Positions 1 through 17,529 of a DNA stretch of 64,000 bases are shown in pieces. The notes beneath the pieces were generated by a model that searched no databases, was not told the DNA's origin, and saw only the letters and a program-made list of their open reading frames with translations. The translations under genes were made by a program, and so were the position numbers. Origin of the DNA: Selenomonadales bacterium 4137-cl (GTDB taxonomy: Bacteria; Bacillota; Negativicutes; Sporomusales; UBA7701); the NCBI GenBank assembly GCA_032334055.1, contig JAUOZS010000001.1, positions 2,988,501 through 3,052,500 on the forward strand, read 5' to 3'. Within the stretch, counting starts at the first letter, position 1, and every line of letters starts with the position of its first letter.

Positions 1-1976
1 CGGAGGTCGGTCGCGTAGCCGAACATCTCGGCCAGCGGCACGAACGACCTGATAACCTGGGCCCCGGCGCGGGACTCCATCCCCTCGATACGGCCGCGGC
101 GGGAGTTGAGGTCGCCGATAACGTCGCCCATGTACTCCTCCGGCACCGTAACCTCGACCTTCATATAAGGCTCGAGGAGAGCGGGATCGGCCTTGGCGGC
201 ACCCGCCTTGAAGCCCATGGAACCGGCAATCTTGAAAGCCATCTCCGACGAGTCGACGTCGTGGTAAGAGCCGTCGTAGACCGTGACCTTCACGTCCACC
301 ATCGGATACCCGGCGAGAACGCCGCTCTCCATCGCCTCTTTGACGCCCGCCTCGATGGGGTTGATGTACTCCTTGGGAATAACGCCGCCGACGATCTTGT
401 TCTCGAACTCGAAGCCGACACCCGGCTCCTGAGGCGTCAGTTCCAGCCAGCAGTGGCCGTACTGGCCGCGGCCGCCGGACTGGCGGACGAACTTGCCCTC
501 CGCCTTGACGGTCTTCCTGATCGTCTCGCGATAAGCCACCTGCGGCTTGCCCACCGTGCAGTCCACTTTGAACTCGCGCAGCATGCGGTCGACGATAATC
601 TCCAGGTGCAGTTCGCCCATACCCTCGATGATCGTCTGGCCCGACTCCGGATCGGTATGCATCCGGAAGGTGGGATCCTCCTCCGCCAGGCGGACGAGCG
701 CCACGCCCATCTTATCCTGGTCGGCCTTCGTCTTAGGCTCCACCGCCACCGAAATAACAGGTTCGGGGAAAACCATCGACTCGAGGATTATCGGGTGCTT
801 GTCGTCGCACAGCGTATCGCCGGTGGTCGTATCCTTGAAACCGACCGCAGCCGCGATATCGCCGGTATAAACTATCTCGATCTCCTCGCGGTGATTGGCG
901 TGCATCTGGAGAATCCGGCCGACCCGTTCCTTCTTGCCCTTGGTCGAATTGAAAACATAAGAACCGGACTCCAGCTTGCCGGAATAAACGCGGAAGAAGG
1001 TCAGCTTGCCGACATAGGGGTCGGCCATGATCTTGAAAGCCAGCGCCGAAAACGGCTTATCGTCGCCCGCCGGGCGTTCGTCTTCCTCGCCGCTGTCAGG
1101 GTTGACGCCCTTGATCGCGGGGATGTCGGTCGGCGCCGGCATGAATTCGACGACAGCATCGAGAAGAGGCTGCACGCCCTTGTTCTTGTAAGACGAGCCA
1201 CACAGCACCGGGGTCATCCTGCAGGCGATCGTCGCCTTGCGGATGCCTCCCCTGATCTCCTCCACCGTCAGCTCTTCGCCTTCGAGGTACTTCATCATCA
1301 GGTCGTCGTCGCTCTCGGCGACGGCGTCCAGCAGGTTCTGGCGGTAAAGTTCCGCCTGCTCCTTGTATTCCTCGGGAATCTCGGTCGCCTCGCTAACCTT
1401 GCCGAGATCGTCGGTATAGACGATCGCCTTCATCTCAATCAGATCGATTATACCCTTGTAGGTATCCTCGAATCCGATCGGCAGTTGGATGGGAACAGCG
1501 TTGGCGCCGAGCCGGCTTTTCATCATATCGACGACCCGGAAGAAATCGGCGCCGATGATATCCATTTTGTTGACATACGCCATACGGGGAACACCGTATT
1601 TATCGGCCTGCCGCCAAACCGTCTCGGACTGGGGCTCGACCCCGCCCTTAGCGCAGAATACGGCAACCGACCCGTCAAGCACCCTCAGCGAACGCTCCAC
1701 CTCGACGGTAAAGTCCACGTGTCCTGGTGTGTCGATGATGTTTATACGATGCCCGTTCCACTGGCACGTCGTAGCTGCGGAGGTAATGGTTATGCCGCGT
1801 TCTTGCTCCTGCACCATCCAGTCCATCGTAGCCGCGCCATCATGCACTTCACCGATCTTGTGAACTCTGCCTGTATAGAATAAGATGCGTTCAGTTGTAG
1901 TAGTCTTGCCGGCGTCTATATGAGCCATGATGCCGATGTTCCGCGTCTTATCGAGTGGAAACTTTCTGGCCACCAT
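1..1976 (-). CDS. fusA: Elongation factor G, 3' end cut by window edge
   Basis: Ribosomal translocase GTPase that drives tRNA-mRNA movement after peptide bond formation. The reading frame begins at ATG 1976, five bases after AAGGAG, with [20 protein letters not shown] followed by the P-loop [12 protein letters not shown]. The G3 motif DTPGH and the G4 motif NKMD are readable further on. About 658 codons are present of the roughly 690 usual for the family, so only the C-terminal tip of domain V is missing. It follows rpsL and rpsG on the same strand, the standard str-operon order. Identification is secure; the end is the window boundary, not a truncation of the gene. Confidence 0.97.
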   Translation of the reverse strand, partial: MVARKFPLDKTRNIGIMAHIDAGKTTTTERILFYTGRVHKIGEVHDGAATMDWMVQEQERGITITSAATTCQWNGHRINIIDTPGHVDFTVEVERSLRVLDGSVAVFCAKGGVEPQSETVWRQADKYGVPRMAYVNKMDIIGADFFRVVDMMKSRLGANAVPIQLPIGFEDTYKGIIDLIEMKAIVYTDDLGKVSEATEIPEEYKEQAELYRQNLLDAVAESDDDLMMKYLEGEELTVEEIRGGIRKATIACRMTPVLCGSSYKNKGVQPLLDAVVEFMPAPTDIPAIKGVNPDSGEEDERPAGDDKPFSALAFKIMADPYVGKLTFFRVYSGKLESGSYVFNSTKGKKERVGRILQMHANHREEIEIVYTGDIAAAVGFKDTTTGDTLCDDKHPIILESMVFPEPVISVAVEPKTKADQDKMGVALVRLAEEDPTFRMHTDPESGQTIIEGMGELHLEIIVDRMLREFKVDCTVGKPQVAYRETIRKTVKAEGKFVRQSGGRGQYGHCWLELTPQEPGVGFEFENKIVGGVIPKEYINPIEAGVKEAMESGVLAGYPMVDVKVTVYDGSYHDVDSSEMAFKIAGSMGFKAGAAKADPALLEPYMKVEVTVPEEYMGDVIGDLNSRRGRIEGMESRAGAQVIRSFVPLAEMFGYATDL

Positions 1977-2013
1977 TATCACTCCTTACTCGGACCACAA
2001 GCCCGGCCCGGAA

Positions 2014-2496
<483 letters not shown>

Positions 2497-2523
2497 TCAA
2501 CAGAGAACTTGCTTGCGAAAAAC

Positions 2524-2898
2524 CTACTTCTTGGGGCGTTTGGCGCCGTATTTCGACCTGGCCTGGCCGCGTTTGGCCACACCGGCGGTATCGAGCGCGC
2601 CGCGGATAATGTGATAACGCACGCCCGGCAGGTCCTTGACACGGCCGCCCCGGATGAGAACCACCGAGTGCTCCTGAAGGTTATGGCCGATGCCCGGGAT
2701 GTAGGCGGTCACTTCGATACTGTTGGTAAGACGCACCCTGGCGACCTTACGCAGCGCGGAATTAGGCTTCTTCGGAGTGGTCGTGTAAACCCTCGTGCAT
2801 ACCCCGCGCTTTTGGGGGCATTCCTTCAAAGCGGGCGCAGTGGATTTCTTACCCAGCTCTTCTCTGCCTTTGCGTACCAATTGACTGATTGTCGGCAT
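2524..2898 (-). CDS. rpsL: 30S ribosomal protein S12
   Basis: Decoding-centre protein and the classic streptomycin-resistance locus. The product is 124 residues, starts [14 protein letters not shown], and contains the [18 protein letters not shown] loop and the [19 protein letters not shown] segment in which decoding residues lie. The lysine in PKKPNS corresponds to the wild-type, streptomycin-sensitive form. It is preceded by an AGGAGG-type ribosome site and leads rpsL-rpsG-fusA. A hairpin at 2936-2968 separates it from the L7Ae-like gene upstream. Confidence 0.98.
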   Translation of the reverse strand: MPTISQLVRKGREELGKKSTAPALKECPQKRGVCTRVYTTTPKKPNSALRKVARVRLTNSIEVTAYIPGIGHNLQEHSVVLIRGGRVKDLPGVRYHIIRGALDTAGVAKRGQARSKYGAKRPKK

Positions 2899-2935
2899 AA
2901 ATACACCTCCTTCCCTAAAATGAGTTGTAAATTAA

Positions 2936-2968
2936 TTTTGCCCCTTGCGGCTTTTGCAAGGGGCAAAA
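2936..2968 (-). terminator. Hairpin between L7Ae-like gene and rpsL
   Basis: GCCCCTTGC (2940-2948) pairs with GCAAGGGGC (2956-2964) and is flanked by TTTT/AAAA. On the minus strand the tail is AAAATTAATTT, a poor U tract, so it may attenuate rather than fully stop transcription from the L7Ae-like gene into rpsL. Confidence 0.5.
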
Positions 2969-2988
2969 CGGTTAACACCGGTCCCTTA

Positions 2989-3237
2989 CTAAACCTTAAT
3001 CACAGCGACAGCCGCCGCACCGACCTCGATGCCGCAGGCCTTGCCAAGCTCGCCCATGCTGGGCGCCGTTTCCACCTTCACGCCGGCACGGGCACAAGCC
3101 TCGCGGAGCGGCACAGTGACCCGGTTATCGGCATCCTCGGCCAAAAAGACCAGGCAGGCCTGGCCCTTCTCAACCGCTTTCGCCGCCTGCTTGGCGCCGA
3201 CGACTTTTTTGGCGTCTTTCAAAGTGCCGATGGGCAT
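2989..3237 (-). CDS. L7Ae-family kink-turn RNA-binding protein (YbxF-like)
   Basis: Small 82-residue protein of the L7Ae/L30e/Gadd45 fold. It begins MPIGTLKDAKKVVGAKQAAKAV and contains LVFLAEDADNRVTVPLREACARAGV, matching the family's RNA-binding core, with a hydrophobic C-terminus. Firmicutes carry this gene (ybxF, also called rplGB) between rpoC and rpsL, exactly its place here, and the Bacillus homologue binds kink-turn RNA. Its own strong promoter lies just upstream (3304-3332). Which RNA it binds here cannot be read from the sequence. Confidence 0.9.
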   Translation of the reverse strand: MPIGTLKDAKKVVGAKQAAKAVEKGQACLVFLAEDADNRVTVPLREACARAGVKVETAPSMGELGKACGIEVGAAAVAVIKV

Positions 3238-3303
3238 GGTCGGTCACTCCTCAGCAGCAAACTGATAGGGTAAAAAAGCCAATTACGCCATGGACACTTT
3301 AAT

Positions 3304-3332
3304 ATATTATCACCACAACCCAGCGGTGTCAA
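3304..3332 (-). promoter_or_regulatory. SigA-type promoter for the L7Ae-rpsL-rpsG-fusA operon
   Basis: On the minus strand TTGACA (3327-3332), a 17-bp spacer and TAATAT (3304-3309) lie about 70 bp before the L7Ae-like start. This gives the str genes a promoter independent of rpoBC. Confidence 0.8.
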
Positions 3333-3399
3333 GAGATTTACTGAGGTCTTGGCAACTTTATTATGCCCACGCCCCCTAGTGTATCATCCCTATACTTTA

Positions 3400-3519
3400 G
3401 GATTGCCTGAGAAGTCCATCTGCGGCGTTGCTCCTCGGCTGCCATCCTCAGCGTACATCGTGTACGCTTCCGGTGTCAGCCTCCGGTGCGCCTTGCATCT
3501 GGAGCTTCTCAGACAATCC
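3400..3519 (-). repeat. Structured 3'-UTR repeat, type A copy 1 (after rpoC)
   Basis: About 120 bp beginning 25 nt after the rpoC stop. Ends GGATTGCCTGAGAAG and CTTCTCAGACAATCC are complementary; on the minus-strand transcript the single discrepancy is a G-U wobble. Inside are the conserved blocks CCATCTGCGGCGTTGCTCC and GGTGCGCCTTGCATCTG, a middle stem GGCTG/CAGCC and an apical GCGTAC/GTACGC hairpin. Same family as copies at 22828, 23941, 33406 and 38819. No open reading frame of its own. Confidence 0.85.
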
Positions 3520-3544
3520 CGGCATTACATTAGGTTACGTTTGA

Positions 3545-7489
<3,945 letters not shown>

Positions 7490-7581
7490 GGGCCTATCGC
7501 TCCCTTCACTCTTCAAGCCTTGCTTACCACATCAACCGACTCTGCCGGCCGTTGCCGGCCAGACGGTCACCCGCCCCGCGG

Positions 7582-11403
<3,822 letters not shown>

Positions 11404-11475
11404 TAAAGCCTTCACCCCTTAGCCCATTTTCACGGCAACTCACTAAGCAACACATGGCAGGAAACGATAAAATGC

Positions 11476-11516
11476 GAAAAAGAAGCAAGGTTTATACTGG
11501 CTTGCATAACCTTGCT
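11476..11516 (-). terminator. Terminator-like hairpin in the rpoB leader
   Basis: AGCAAGGTT and AACCTTGCT pair around a 15-base loop, and on the minus strand are followed by CTTTTTCGC. It lies between the rpoB promoter and its start codon, so it would act as an attenuator. A companion anti-terminator was not identified. Confidence 0.5.
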
Positions 11517-11635
11517 CTTTTTAGCTGATGAGAAAATCCATCCTCCACTATATTACTATTTCCTGCCAACCGGCAAAATATACCGGGCGCAGCCGATAAA
11601 TTTTTGTGACAGGAAAATACGTACCGCATTTTAAA

Positions 11636-11664
11636 ATGGTATCACATGGTTTTATACCTGTCAA
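11636..11664 (-). promoter_or_regulatory. Promoter for rpoBC
   Basis: Minus-strand TTGACA (11659-11664), 17-bp spacer, TACCAT (11636-11641), in the rplL-rpoB gap just after the rplL terminator. It implies that rpoBC can be transcribed separately from rplJL. The -10 box departs from consensus. Confidence 0.65.
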
Positions 11665-11696
11665 GTAACAATTACCCATAAATGAGAAATCCATCC

Positions 11697-11734
11697 TAAA
11701 AAATATGCGGAGGGCATCGGTCGATGCCCTCCGC
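11697..11734 (-). terminator. Rho-independent terminator after rplL
   Basis: GCGGAGGGCATCG pairs perfectly with CGATGCCCTCCGC (11707-11734), followed on the minus strand by ATATTTTTTAG. It lies 18 bp past the rplL stop and closes the rplJL unit. Confidence 0.9.
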
Positions 11735-11751
11735 GCTGTTATCAAGTCTGC

Positions 11752-12129
11752 TTACTTAACCTCGACGGAAGCGCCGGCTTCGGTCAGCTTGGCTTTGAGA
11801 GCCTCGGCGTCAGCCTTGGAGATCTTCTCTTTAACAGGCTTGGGAGCGCCGTCGACCAGGTCTTTGGCTTCCTTCAGGCCCAGGCCGGTAACTTCGCGAA
11901 CGACCTTGATTACGTTGATCTTGGCAGCGCCGGCGTTGGTCAGGATAACGTCGAACTCGGTCTGCTCTTCGGCGGCCGGAGCGGCGGCAGCGGCGGCGGC
12001 GGGGGCGGCGGCCATGGCCACGGGGGCGGCGGCGCTAACGCCGAATTTCTCTTCGAGGGCCTTGATAAGCTCGGCCAGTTCGAGAACGGTCATCTTCTCG
12101 ATAGCTTCCATGATTTGCTCTTTGTTCAT
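11752..12129 (-). CDS. rplL: 50S ribosomal protein L7/L12
   Basis: Stalk protein present in several copies per ribosome that recruits translational GTPases. 125 residues: an N-terminal dimerisation helix ([20 protein letters not shown]), a flexible alanine-rich hinge (about residues 40-60) and the C-terminal factor-binding domain with EKTEFDV-like [20 protein letters not shown] and [12 protein letters not shown]. The start ATG 12129 follows GGAGGTTTG. It is 46 bp after rplJ and ends at a strong terminator. Confidence 0.98.
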   Translation of the reverse strand: MNKEQIMEAIEKMTVLELAELIKALEEKFGVSAAAPVAMAAAPAAAAAAAPAAEEQTEFDVILTNAGAAKINVIKVVREVTGLGLKEAKDLVDGAPKPVKEKISKADAEALKAKLTEAGASVEVK

Positions 12130-12175
12130 TTTTCAAACCTCCATTATCTTTCTTAAAAGTAATTTTTGCATTGGG

Positions 12176-12724
12176 TTATTGGGCACTAGCCTCTTTTTGC
12201 TTGCGGATAGCTTCCAGCGCGTACACCAGATTGCTCGGCACGCCGTTAAGCGCCCGGACGAAGCCGGCGATCGGCGCCTGCATCGTACCCAGCAGGGTGG
12301 CGATGAGGACCTCGCGCGGCGGCAGGGTGGCCAGCGCTTTCACGCCGCCGACATCGATAACTTTGCCTTCCACCAGACCGGCCTTGATCTCCAGCGCCTG
12401 CAGCTTGTTCTCCCGGATAAAATCGGAGAGAACCTTGGCCGGCGCCACCGGATCGGTCTCAGACAGCGCAATCGCCGTCGGACCCTCCAGATACGGATCG
12501 AGCCCTTCGATGCCGGCATCCTTGGCAGCGAAGCGGGTCATGGTATTCTTGACGACCCGGTACTCCACGCCAGCCTCGCGCAGCTTGCGGCGCATCTTGG
12601 TATCCATCGCCACGGTGAGGCCGCGGTAGTTGGTCAGCACGGCGCCCTTGGTGGCGAGCAGCTTATCCTTTAGCTCGCTGACGACCGCTTTCTTTTCCGT
12701 CAAAACTGCCTTTTCCTTTTCCAC
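12176..12724 (-). CDS. rplJ: 50S ribosomal protein L10
   Basis: Stalk base protein that anchors L7/L12 dimers to 23S rRNA. I set the start at GTG 12724, which follows AAGGAGGTGTTTTT and gives MEKEKAVLTEKKAVVSELKD; the frame is open much further upstream, but that stretch is the L10 leader RNA. 182 residues, close to family length. Contains LLATKGAVLTNYRGLTVAMD, the typical N-terminal RNA-binding domain, and a C-terminal L12-binding helix. Expression is expected to be autoregulated through the leader at 12740-12930. Confidence 0.96.
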   Translation of the reverse strand: MEKEKAVLTEKKAVVSELKDKLLATKGAVLTNYRGLTVAMDTKMRRKLREAGVEYRVVKNTMTRFAAKDAGIEGLDPYLEGPTAIALSETDPVAPAKVLSDFIRENKLQALEIKAGLVEGKVIDVGGVKALATLPPREVLIATLLGTMQAPIAGFVRALNGVPSNLVYALEAIRKQKEASAQ

Positions 12725-12739
12725 AAAAACACCTCCTTG

Positions 12740-12930
12740 CTGATAACATCCAAAATCAAAAAGGCGACCTTCCGGCGTAAACACCGGAGGTCGCCATGGC
12801 AAAGCCAATAAGCGCGGGACTCCGGCCTCGGCAGGCGGGGTAACCCCCGTTACACATCTCTGTACCTGCTGTCTACAGCCATCAAATGCGGCTCTCACTT
12901 GGAGGAAAGCCTAAAGTTTTTATGGTCAGC
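12740..12930 (-). promoter_or_regulatory. Ribosomal protein L10 leader RNA
   Basis: Minus-strand RNA upstream of rplJ contains GTAGACAGCAGGTAC and TACCCCGCCTGCCGAGG, the signature strands of the Firmicutes L10 leader. These are followed by a strong intrinsic terminator (GGCGACCTTCCGG arm at 12763-12775, partner through 12795, U tract 12756-12762). In this known family L10 or L10-L12 binding favours the terminator. Confidence 0.88.
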
Positions 12931-12936
12931 CTCTTA

Positions 12937-12965
12937 TTTATACTACACTTCAGAGGTTTTGTCTA
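12937..12965 (-). promoter_or_regulatory. Promoter for rplJL
   Basis: Minus-strand TAGACA (12960-12965), 17-bp spacer, TATAAA (12937-12942), overlapping the rplA stop codon region and placed directly before the L10 leader. Confidence 0.65.
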
Positions 12966-13670
12966 CTCTTTTTTGCCGCCCTGGGCTTTGAGCGGGTTGA
13001 CCTTTACACCGGGGCCCATCGTCGTCGACAGGGTAATGCCCCGGAGGTACTGGCCCTTGGCCGCCGCCGGCTTCACCTTGATCAGCGTATCCAGCAGGGT
13101 GAAGAAGTTGCCGGCCAGCTTATCGGCATCGAACGACACCTTGCCGATCGGGGCGTGGATATTGCCCGCCTTATCGGTGCGGTATTCGATCTTACCGGCT
13201 TTGATCTCGCTTAAGGCGCGGGTGATATCCATCGTCACCGTGCCCACCTTCGGGTTCGGCATCAGGCCCTTGGGACCGAGAATCTTGCCCAGCTTGCCCA
13301 CCATCCCCATCATATCGGGGGTGGCTACAGCCACATCGAAGTCCGTCCAGCCGCCCTGGATCTTCTCAACCATATCCTCGGCGCCGATAAAATCGGCACC
13401 CGCGGCCTCCGCCTCCTTGGCCTTCTCGCCCTTGGCGAAAACCAGCACCGTCTTGGTCTTGCCGGTGCCGTGGGGCAGCACTACCGCGCCGCGGACCTGC
13501 TGATCGGCATGCTTGGGATCAACCCCGAGCCTTACCGCCACCTCGACCGTCTCATCGAACTTGGCGCTGGCGGTCTTCTTAACGATGTCCACAGCCTCTT
13601 CCGGATCGTAAAGCTTGTTCTTCTCGATCAGCTTGAAAGCTTCATCGTATTTCTTACCGTGTTTCGGCAT
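12963..13670 (-). CDS. rplA: 50S ribosomal protein L1
   Basis: L1-stalk protein that binds helices 76-78 of 23S rRNA and handles E-site tRNA release. In many bacteria it also represses its own mRNA. 235 residues starting [19 protein letters not shown] after GGAGGATTTACC. Contains the [12 protein letters not shown] motif and the [15 protein letters not shown] signature. A short 23S-like hairpin (13690-13722) lies immediately upstream and is the likely autoregulatory site. Unlike the usual tight rplK-rplA junction, 253 bp separate the two genes here because a structured repeat is present. Confidence 0.97.
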   Translation of the reverse strand: MPKHGKKYDEAFKLIEKNKLYDPEEAVDIVKKTASAKFDETVEVAVRLGVDPKHADQQVRGAVVLPHGTGKTKTVLVFAKGEKAKEAEAAGADFIGAEDMVEKIQGGWTDFDVAVATPDMMGMVGKLGKILGPKGLMPNPKVGTVTMDITRALSEIKAGKIEYRTDKAGNIHAPIGKVSFDADKLAGNFFTLLDTLIKVKPAAAKGQYLRGITLSTTMGPGVKVNPLKAQGGKKE

Positions 13671-13689
13671 TGGTAAATCCTCCTAAAAG

Positions 13690-13722
13690 ATGTGGTGATA
13701 GCGGAGTGAAACCCTCCCACAT
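13690..13722 (-). promoter_or_regulatory. L1-stalk mimic in the rplA leader
   Basis: Minus strand reads TGTGGGAGGG, a GGAG/CTCC inner hairpin, then ATCACCACAT, 20 nt before rplA. The two conserved strands copy the L1-binding helix of 23S rRNA, seen in this window's own 23S as GGTGGGAGAC and GGGATACCACCC. By homology with the known L1 autoregulation of rplKA, it is a probable L1-binding operator. Confidence 0.65.
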
Positions 13723-13729
13723 TGCCCTC

Positions 13730-13904
13730 GGCTGATGATAGCCGGCCATCTGCGGCGTACCGCAACGGGCTGCCGCCCGTTCCAAGCGCTAACGCGCCGG
13801 GAACTCGCGTACTTAGCCCTGCGCATGCTCGCTCGGCGCACTAAAAAGTGCTGCCGCCGCTCGCATGCTCGGTCCGCCTTACATCCGACCGCCTCTGATC
13901 AGCC
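13730..13904 (+). repeat. Structured repeat, type C (between rplK and rplA)
   Basis: 175 bp with ends GGCTGAT and ATCAGCC, followed inward by the family loop GATA/TCTG and by CCATCTGCGGCG on one side with CCGCCTTACATCCG on the other. The remaining interior differs from type A and contains a GCACT-AAAA-AGTGC hairpin. It begins 19 nt after the rplK stop. Strand is given for the GATA-first orientation. Confidence 0.7.
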
Positions 13905-13923
13905 TCGAACTTTCCACCGTCGA

Positions 13924-14349
13924 CTACTCGACGATGTCGATGCCCATCGAACGCGCCGTGCCTTCGATCATCCGCATAGCGGCCTCGACGCTGGCAGCGT
14001 TGAGATCTTGCATCTTGGTCTCGGCGATTTCGCGCACCTTGGCCCGCGAAACCTTGGCGACCTTCTTCTTGTTCGGTTCGCCCGACGCCGTCTCGATACC
14101 GGCGGCCTTCTTAAGCAGAATCGCGGCCGGGGGCGTCTTGGTAATGAAAGTGAACGACCTGTCCTCAAACACGGTAATCTCTACCGGGATGATCAGGCCG
14201 GCCTGAGCCGCCGTCCTCTCGTTGAACTCCTTAACAAAAGCCATGATATTGACACCGGCTTGGCCGAGGGCGGGACCTACGGGCGGCGCCGGGGTAGCTT
14301 TACCGGCGGGAACCTGCAGCTTTACAAGCTTGACAACCTTTTTCGCCAT
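13924..14349 (-). CDS. rplK: 50S ribosomal protein L11
   Basis: GTPase-associated-centre protein, which together with 23S helices 43/44 controls factor binding and RelA activation. 141 residues, starting [25 protein letters not shown] with the proline-rich switch region, then [21 protein letters not shown] and the C-terminal rRNA-binding domain. ATG 14349 follows AAGGAGGTGTAACC. It is 85 bp after nusG. A second L1-stalk mimic lies in that gap (14372-14404). Confidence 0.97.
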   Translation of the reverse strand: MAKKVVKLVKLQVPAGKATPAPPVGPALGQAGVNIMAFVKEFNERTAAQAGLIIPVEITVFEDRSFTFITKTPPAAILLKKAAGIETASGEPNKKKVAKVSRAKVREIAETKMQDLNAASVEAAMRMIEGTARSMGIDIVE

Positions 14350-14371
14350 GGTTACACCTCCTTACCCTAAA

Positions 14372-14404
14372 ATGTGGTAATGGCGGGCCTGAGCCCTCCC
14401 ACTA
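14372..14404 (-). promoter_or_regulatory. L1-stalk mimic in the rplK leader
   Basis: Minus strand AGTGGGAGGG, a GGG/CCC inner hairpin, then ATTACCACAT, 22 nt before rplK. It matches the element before rplA at the 23S-like strands while the inner stem differs. Probable L1 target for feedback control of the L11-L1 unit. Confidence 0.65.
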
Positions 14405-14434
14405 TTGAACCGCCGCGAGGCGGCAGCACACCAT

Positions 14435-14968
14435 CTATAGTTTGTCGATCTGGGTATAGTCCAATTCGACCGGCGTCTCGCGCCCGAACATATTGACAAG
14501 CACCTTCAGCTTGCCGCGGTCGGGATAAACGTCGGTGACGGTCGCGGTCCAGTTCTCGAACGCGCCGGAAGTGATCCGGACCACTTCCTGCGGCTGAACG
14601 TCGATCTTCTTCGCCTTGACCTCTTCCATACCCATCGACTTGAGAATATTCTTGGCTTCGGACTGGGTAAGCGGAATGGGCTTCGAGCCCGACCCCACGA
14701 AACCAGTTACACCGGGGGTATTGCGCACGACATACCACGACCTGTCGTTGACGGTCATCTCGACAAGCACATACCCGGGGAAGACCTTCTTCTTCGAAAT
14801 CTTCTTCTTGCCGTCCTTGTACTCCACCTCGTCCTCCATAGGGACGAGCACGCGGAAAATCTCGTTTTCCATGCCCATGGAGTGGACCTTCTTCTCGAGA
14901 TTGGCCTTCACCTTATTCTCATAGCCCGAGTAAGTATGAATAACATACCACTTCTTATCAGATTCCAT
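14435..14968 (-). CDS. nusG: Transcription termination/antitermination factor NusG
   Basis: Binds the RNA polymerase clamp and couples elongation to translation and pausing. 177 residues: an NGN domain beginning MESDKKWYVIHTYSGYENKV with FPGYVLVEMTVNDRSWYVVRNTPGVTGFVG, then a C-terminal KOW domain (VRITSGAFENWTATVTDVYP). The hydrophobic patch residues expected for polymerase contact are present. It follows secE by 45 bp in the conserved secE-nusG-rplK-rplA order. Confidence 0.97.
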   Translation of the reverse strand: MESDKKWYVIHTYSGYENKVKANLEKKVHSMGMENEIFRVLVPMEDEVEYKDGKKKISKKKVFPGYVLVEMTVNDRSWYVVRNTPGVTGFVGSGSKPIPLTQSEAKNILKSMGMEEVKAKKIDVQPQEVVRITSGAFENWTATVTDVYPDRGKLKVLVNMFGRETPVELDYTQIDKL

Positions 14969-15013
14969 CGCAGCAGGGCCGCGCGGAGCGGGCCCCCACC
15001 CCCTTAGCAGCTA

Positions 15014-15232
15014 TCACCGTCTTAACAGTAACTTCAGAGTCTCGGCAAAACCGGTATCCATCAACCAAATGACAAGTGCGGCCACAATAACAGAAATAAA
15101 AACAACCCCCGTGTAGGCGGAGAGTTCCTTCTTATCCGGCCAAGACACTTTTTTGAGTTCGGCTCTGACCTCCCGCAAATAGCGCTTCATGCCGGAGGTT
15201 CTTGTTTTAATGGCTGTTTCCTGGGCAGTCAC
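15014..15232 (-). CDS. secE: Preprotein translocase subunit SecE
   Basis: Essential clamp of the SecYEG protein-conducting channel in the inner membrane. 72 residues with the amphipathic segment YLREVRAELKKVSWPDKKEL, carrying the family hallmark KKVSWP, and one transmembrane helix (TGVVFISVIVAALVIWLMDT). This short single-span form is the usual Gram-positive type. The start is GTG 15232 with a weak GAGGG ribosome site. Between tRNA-Trp and nusG, as in most Firmicutes. Confidence 0.95.
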   Translation of the reverse strand: MTAQETAIKTRTSGMKRYLREVRAELKKVSWPDKKELSAYTGVVFISVIVAALVIWLMDTGFAETLKLLLRR

Positions 15233-15278
15233 TTTCTCACATCCCTCTCAATACTGCCAGTCACATGCAAAAACCGTG

Positions 15279-15354
15279 TGGCAGGGGCAGTAGGACTTGA
15301 ACCCACAACCAACGGTTTTGGAGACCGCTACTCTACCAATTGAGCTATGCCCCT
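15279..15354 (-). tRNA. tRNA-Trp (CCA)
   Basis: 76 nt including encoded CCA. Acceptor AGGGGCA/TGCCCCT, anticodon loop CTCCAAA giving CCA, T arm with GTTCAAGTC. Located between rpmG and secE, the position conserved in Firmicutes. Confidence 0.96.
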
Positions 15355-15382
15355 ACTTATGTTAATTCAGCTTAATTATAGA

Positions 15383-15532
15383 TTACTTAGTTTCCTTGTG
15401 CAAAGTATGTTTCTTGCAGAACTTGCAGAATTTGTTAAACTCCAGACGGTCCGGGTCGTTCTTCTTGTTCTTGTTGCTCTGATAATTGCGCTGCTTGCAC
15501 TCGGTACAGGCAACGGTAATCGCCACACGCAT
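15383..15532 (-). CDS. rpmG: 50S ribosomal protein L33
   Basis: 49-residue large-subunit protein: [19 protein letters not shown] at the N-terminus and two CxxC pairs (CTEC, CKFC) for zinc, ending HTLHKETK. It is therefore the zinc-binding (C+) paralogue type, which may be replaced under zinc limitation by a C- form not seen here. ATG 15532 follows GGTGGAAACG, and the stop is TAA 15383. It sits directly upstream of tRNA-Trp on the minus strand. Confidence 0.95.
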   Translation of the reverse strand: MRVAITVACTECKQRNYQSNKNKKNDPDRLEFNKFCKFCKKHTLHKETK

Positions 15533-15640
15533 CGTTTCCACCTCACTTGCTAGTCATAAATGTCGCTAATATAGAGTATCACAACAGTTACGGACATGTC
15601 AATAGTCCAGTACACGCATCCGTGTTTGTCATGCCTACGG

Positions 15641-15700
15641 CGGCTGATAAACGTCGCCTGACGTTATACTCGCTTCCCGACGACCGCGGCGGTCTAGACA
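15641..15700 (+). repeat. Possible decayed remnant of a type B repeat end
   Basis: TGATAAACGTCGCCT (15645-15659) is identical to the GATA-side end of the type B repeat at 27460-27579, with a related GGC stem before it. The rest has diverged and no matching far end is seen. It lies about 100 bp past the VOC gene stop. Confidence 0.35.
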
Positions 15701-15711
15701 AAGAAAGACAT

Positions 15712-15731
15712 GGGCAGGGTTTCCCCTGCCC
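15712..15731 (-). terminator. Hairpin after the VOC gene
   Basis: GGGCAGGG pairs with CCCTGCCC around a four-base loop, followed on the minus strand by a T-rich tract (ATGTCTTTCTTTG). Likely terminates the tuf-VOC transcript. Confidence 0.6.
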
Positions 15732-15758
15732 AATAATTATGCCTAATATAATGGGCGT

Positions 15759-16145
15759 TTATTCCTGCCTGATAAATGTCAGCAGATAACCGTCGAGGTC
15801 GCGGACGGTGAACTGGCGCATCCCGTACTCGGTCGTGAAGACCGGCCTTGCCACCGCGGCTCCGGCCGCCGTCACCCGTTCATAGTAAGCGTCGATGTCG
15901 CCGTCGAGCCTCACGTTGAGATCCACGCCCCGGCCCCGCGGCCAGACCGCCGCCTCCATCCCGTACTTGGCCGCGAACCCTGTCGCCGCTTCGAGCATCA
16001 ACCGCGCACCCTCGTACCCTATCGTGGCGAAAACCGGCTCAGTCGACGGATAAACAAACTCGCGGGCAAACAGCAGCCTCTGCTCGTAATACTCCACCGC
16101 CGCCCGCACATCGTCCACCGCCAGCAGCGGCACGAAAGAGGCCAC
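15759..16145 (-). CDS. VOC (glyoxalase/bleomycin-resistance) family protein
   Basis: 128 residues of the vicinal-oxygen-chelate fold: an N-terminal FVPLLAVDDVRAAVEYYEQRL beta-alpha unit and a C-terminal FTVRDLDGYLLTFIRQE, where D-x-DGY-l-F is the usual second metal-side strand. Members include glyoxalases, dioxygenases and drug-binding proteins; no substrate can be assigned. It starts at GTG 16145, a single base after the tuf stop, so it probably depends on tuf transcription and perhaps on translational coupling. This position next to EF-Tu is unusual. Confidence 0.8.
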   Translation of the reverse strand: MASFVPLLAVDDVRAAVEYYEQRLLFAREFVYPSTEPVFATIGYEGARLMLEAATGFAAKYGMEAAVWPRGRGVDLNVRLDGDIDAYYERVTAAGAAVARPVFTTEYGMRQFTVRDLDGYLLTFIRQE

Positions 16146-16146
16146 C

Positions 16147-17349
<1,203 letters not shown>

Positions 17350-17478
17350 ATTTCTCTTCCTCCTTAACCCTAGTCGCCTGCACGCGGTAACAGCACTAGT
17401 ATTTTACAAAACAAGGATATTCTATAAGTGAAGGTAAATTCCTGCATACCCCTCCCGCCAACCTGCCGGCCGCGACGC

Positions 17479-17506
17479 AAAAAAAGCCCCGTCCGCAGAC
17501 GAGGCG
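17479..17506 (-). terminator. Terminator after the exported PrcB-like gene
   Basis: GCCCCGTC pairs with GACGAGGC (one mismatch), followed on the minus strand by TTTTTTTGCG. Placed between the 17530 gene and tuf. Confidence 0.7.
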
Positions 17507-17529
17507 CAAAAATATGAAATTCACATAAA

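Noticed and set aside
14405..14434. CCGCCGCGAGGCGG hairpin after nusG as a terminator.
   Set aside because: No T tract follows on the minus strand and rplK lies directly downstream in a conserved operon.
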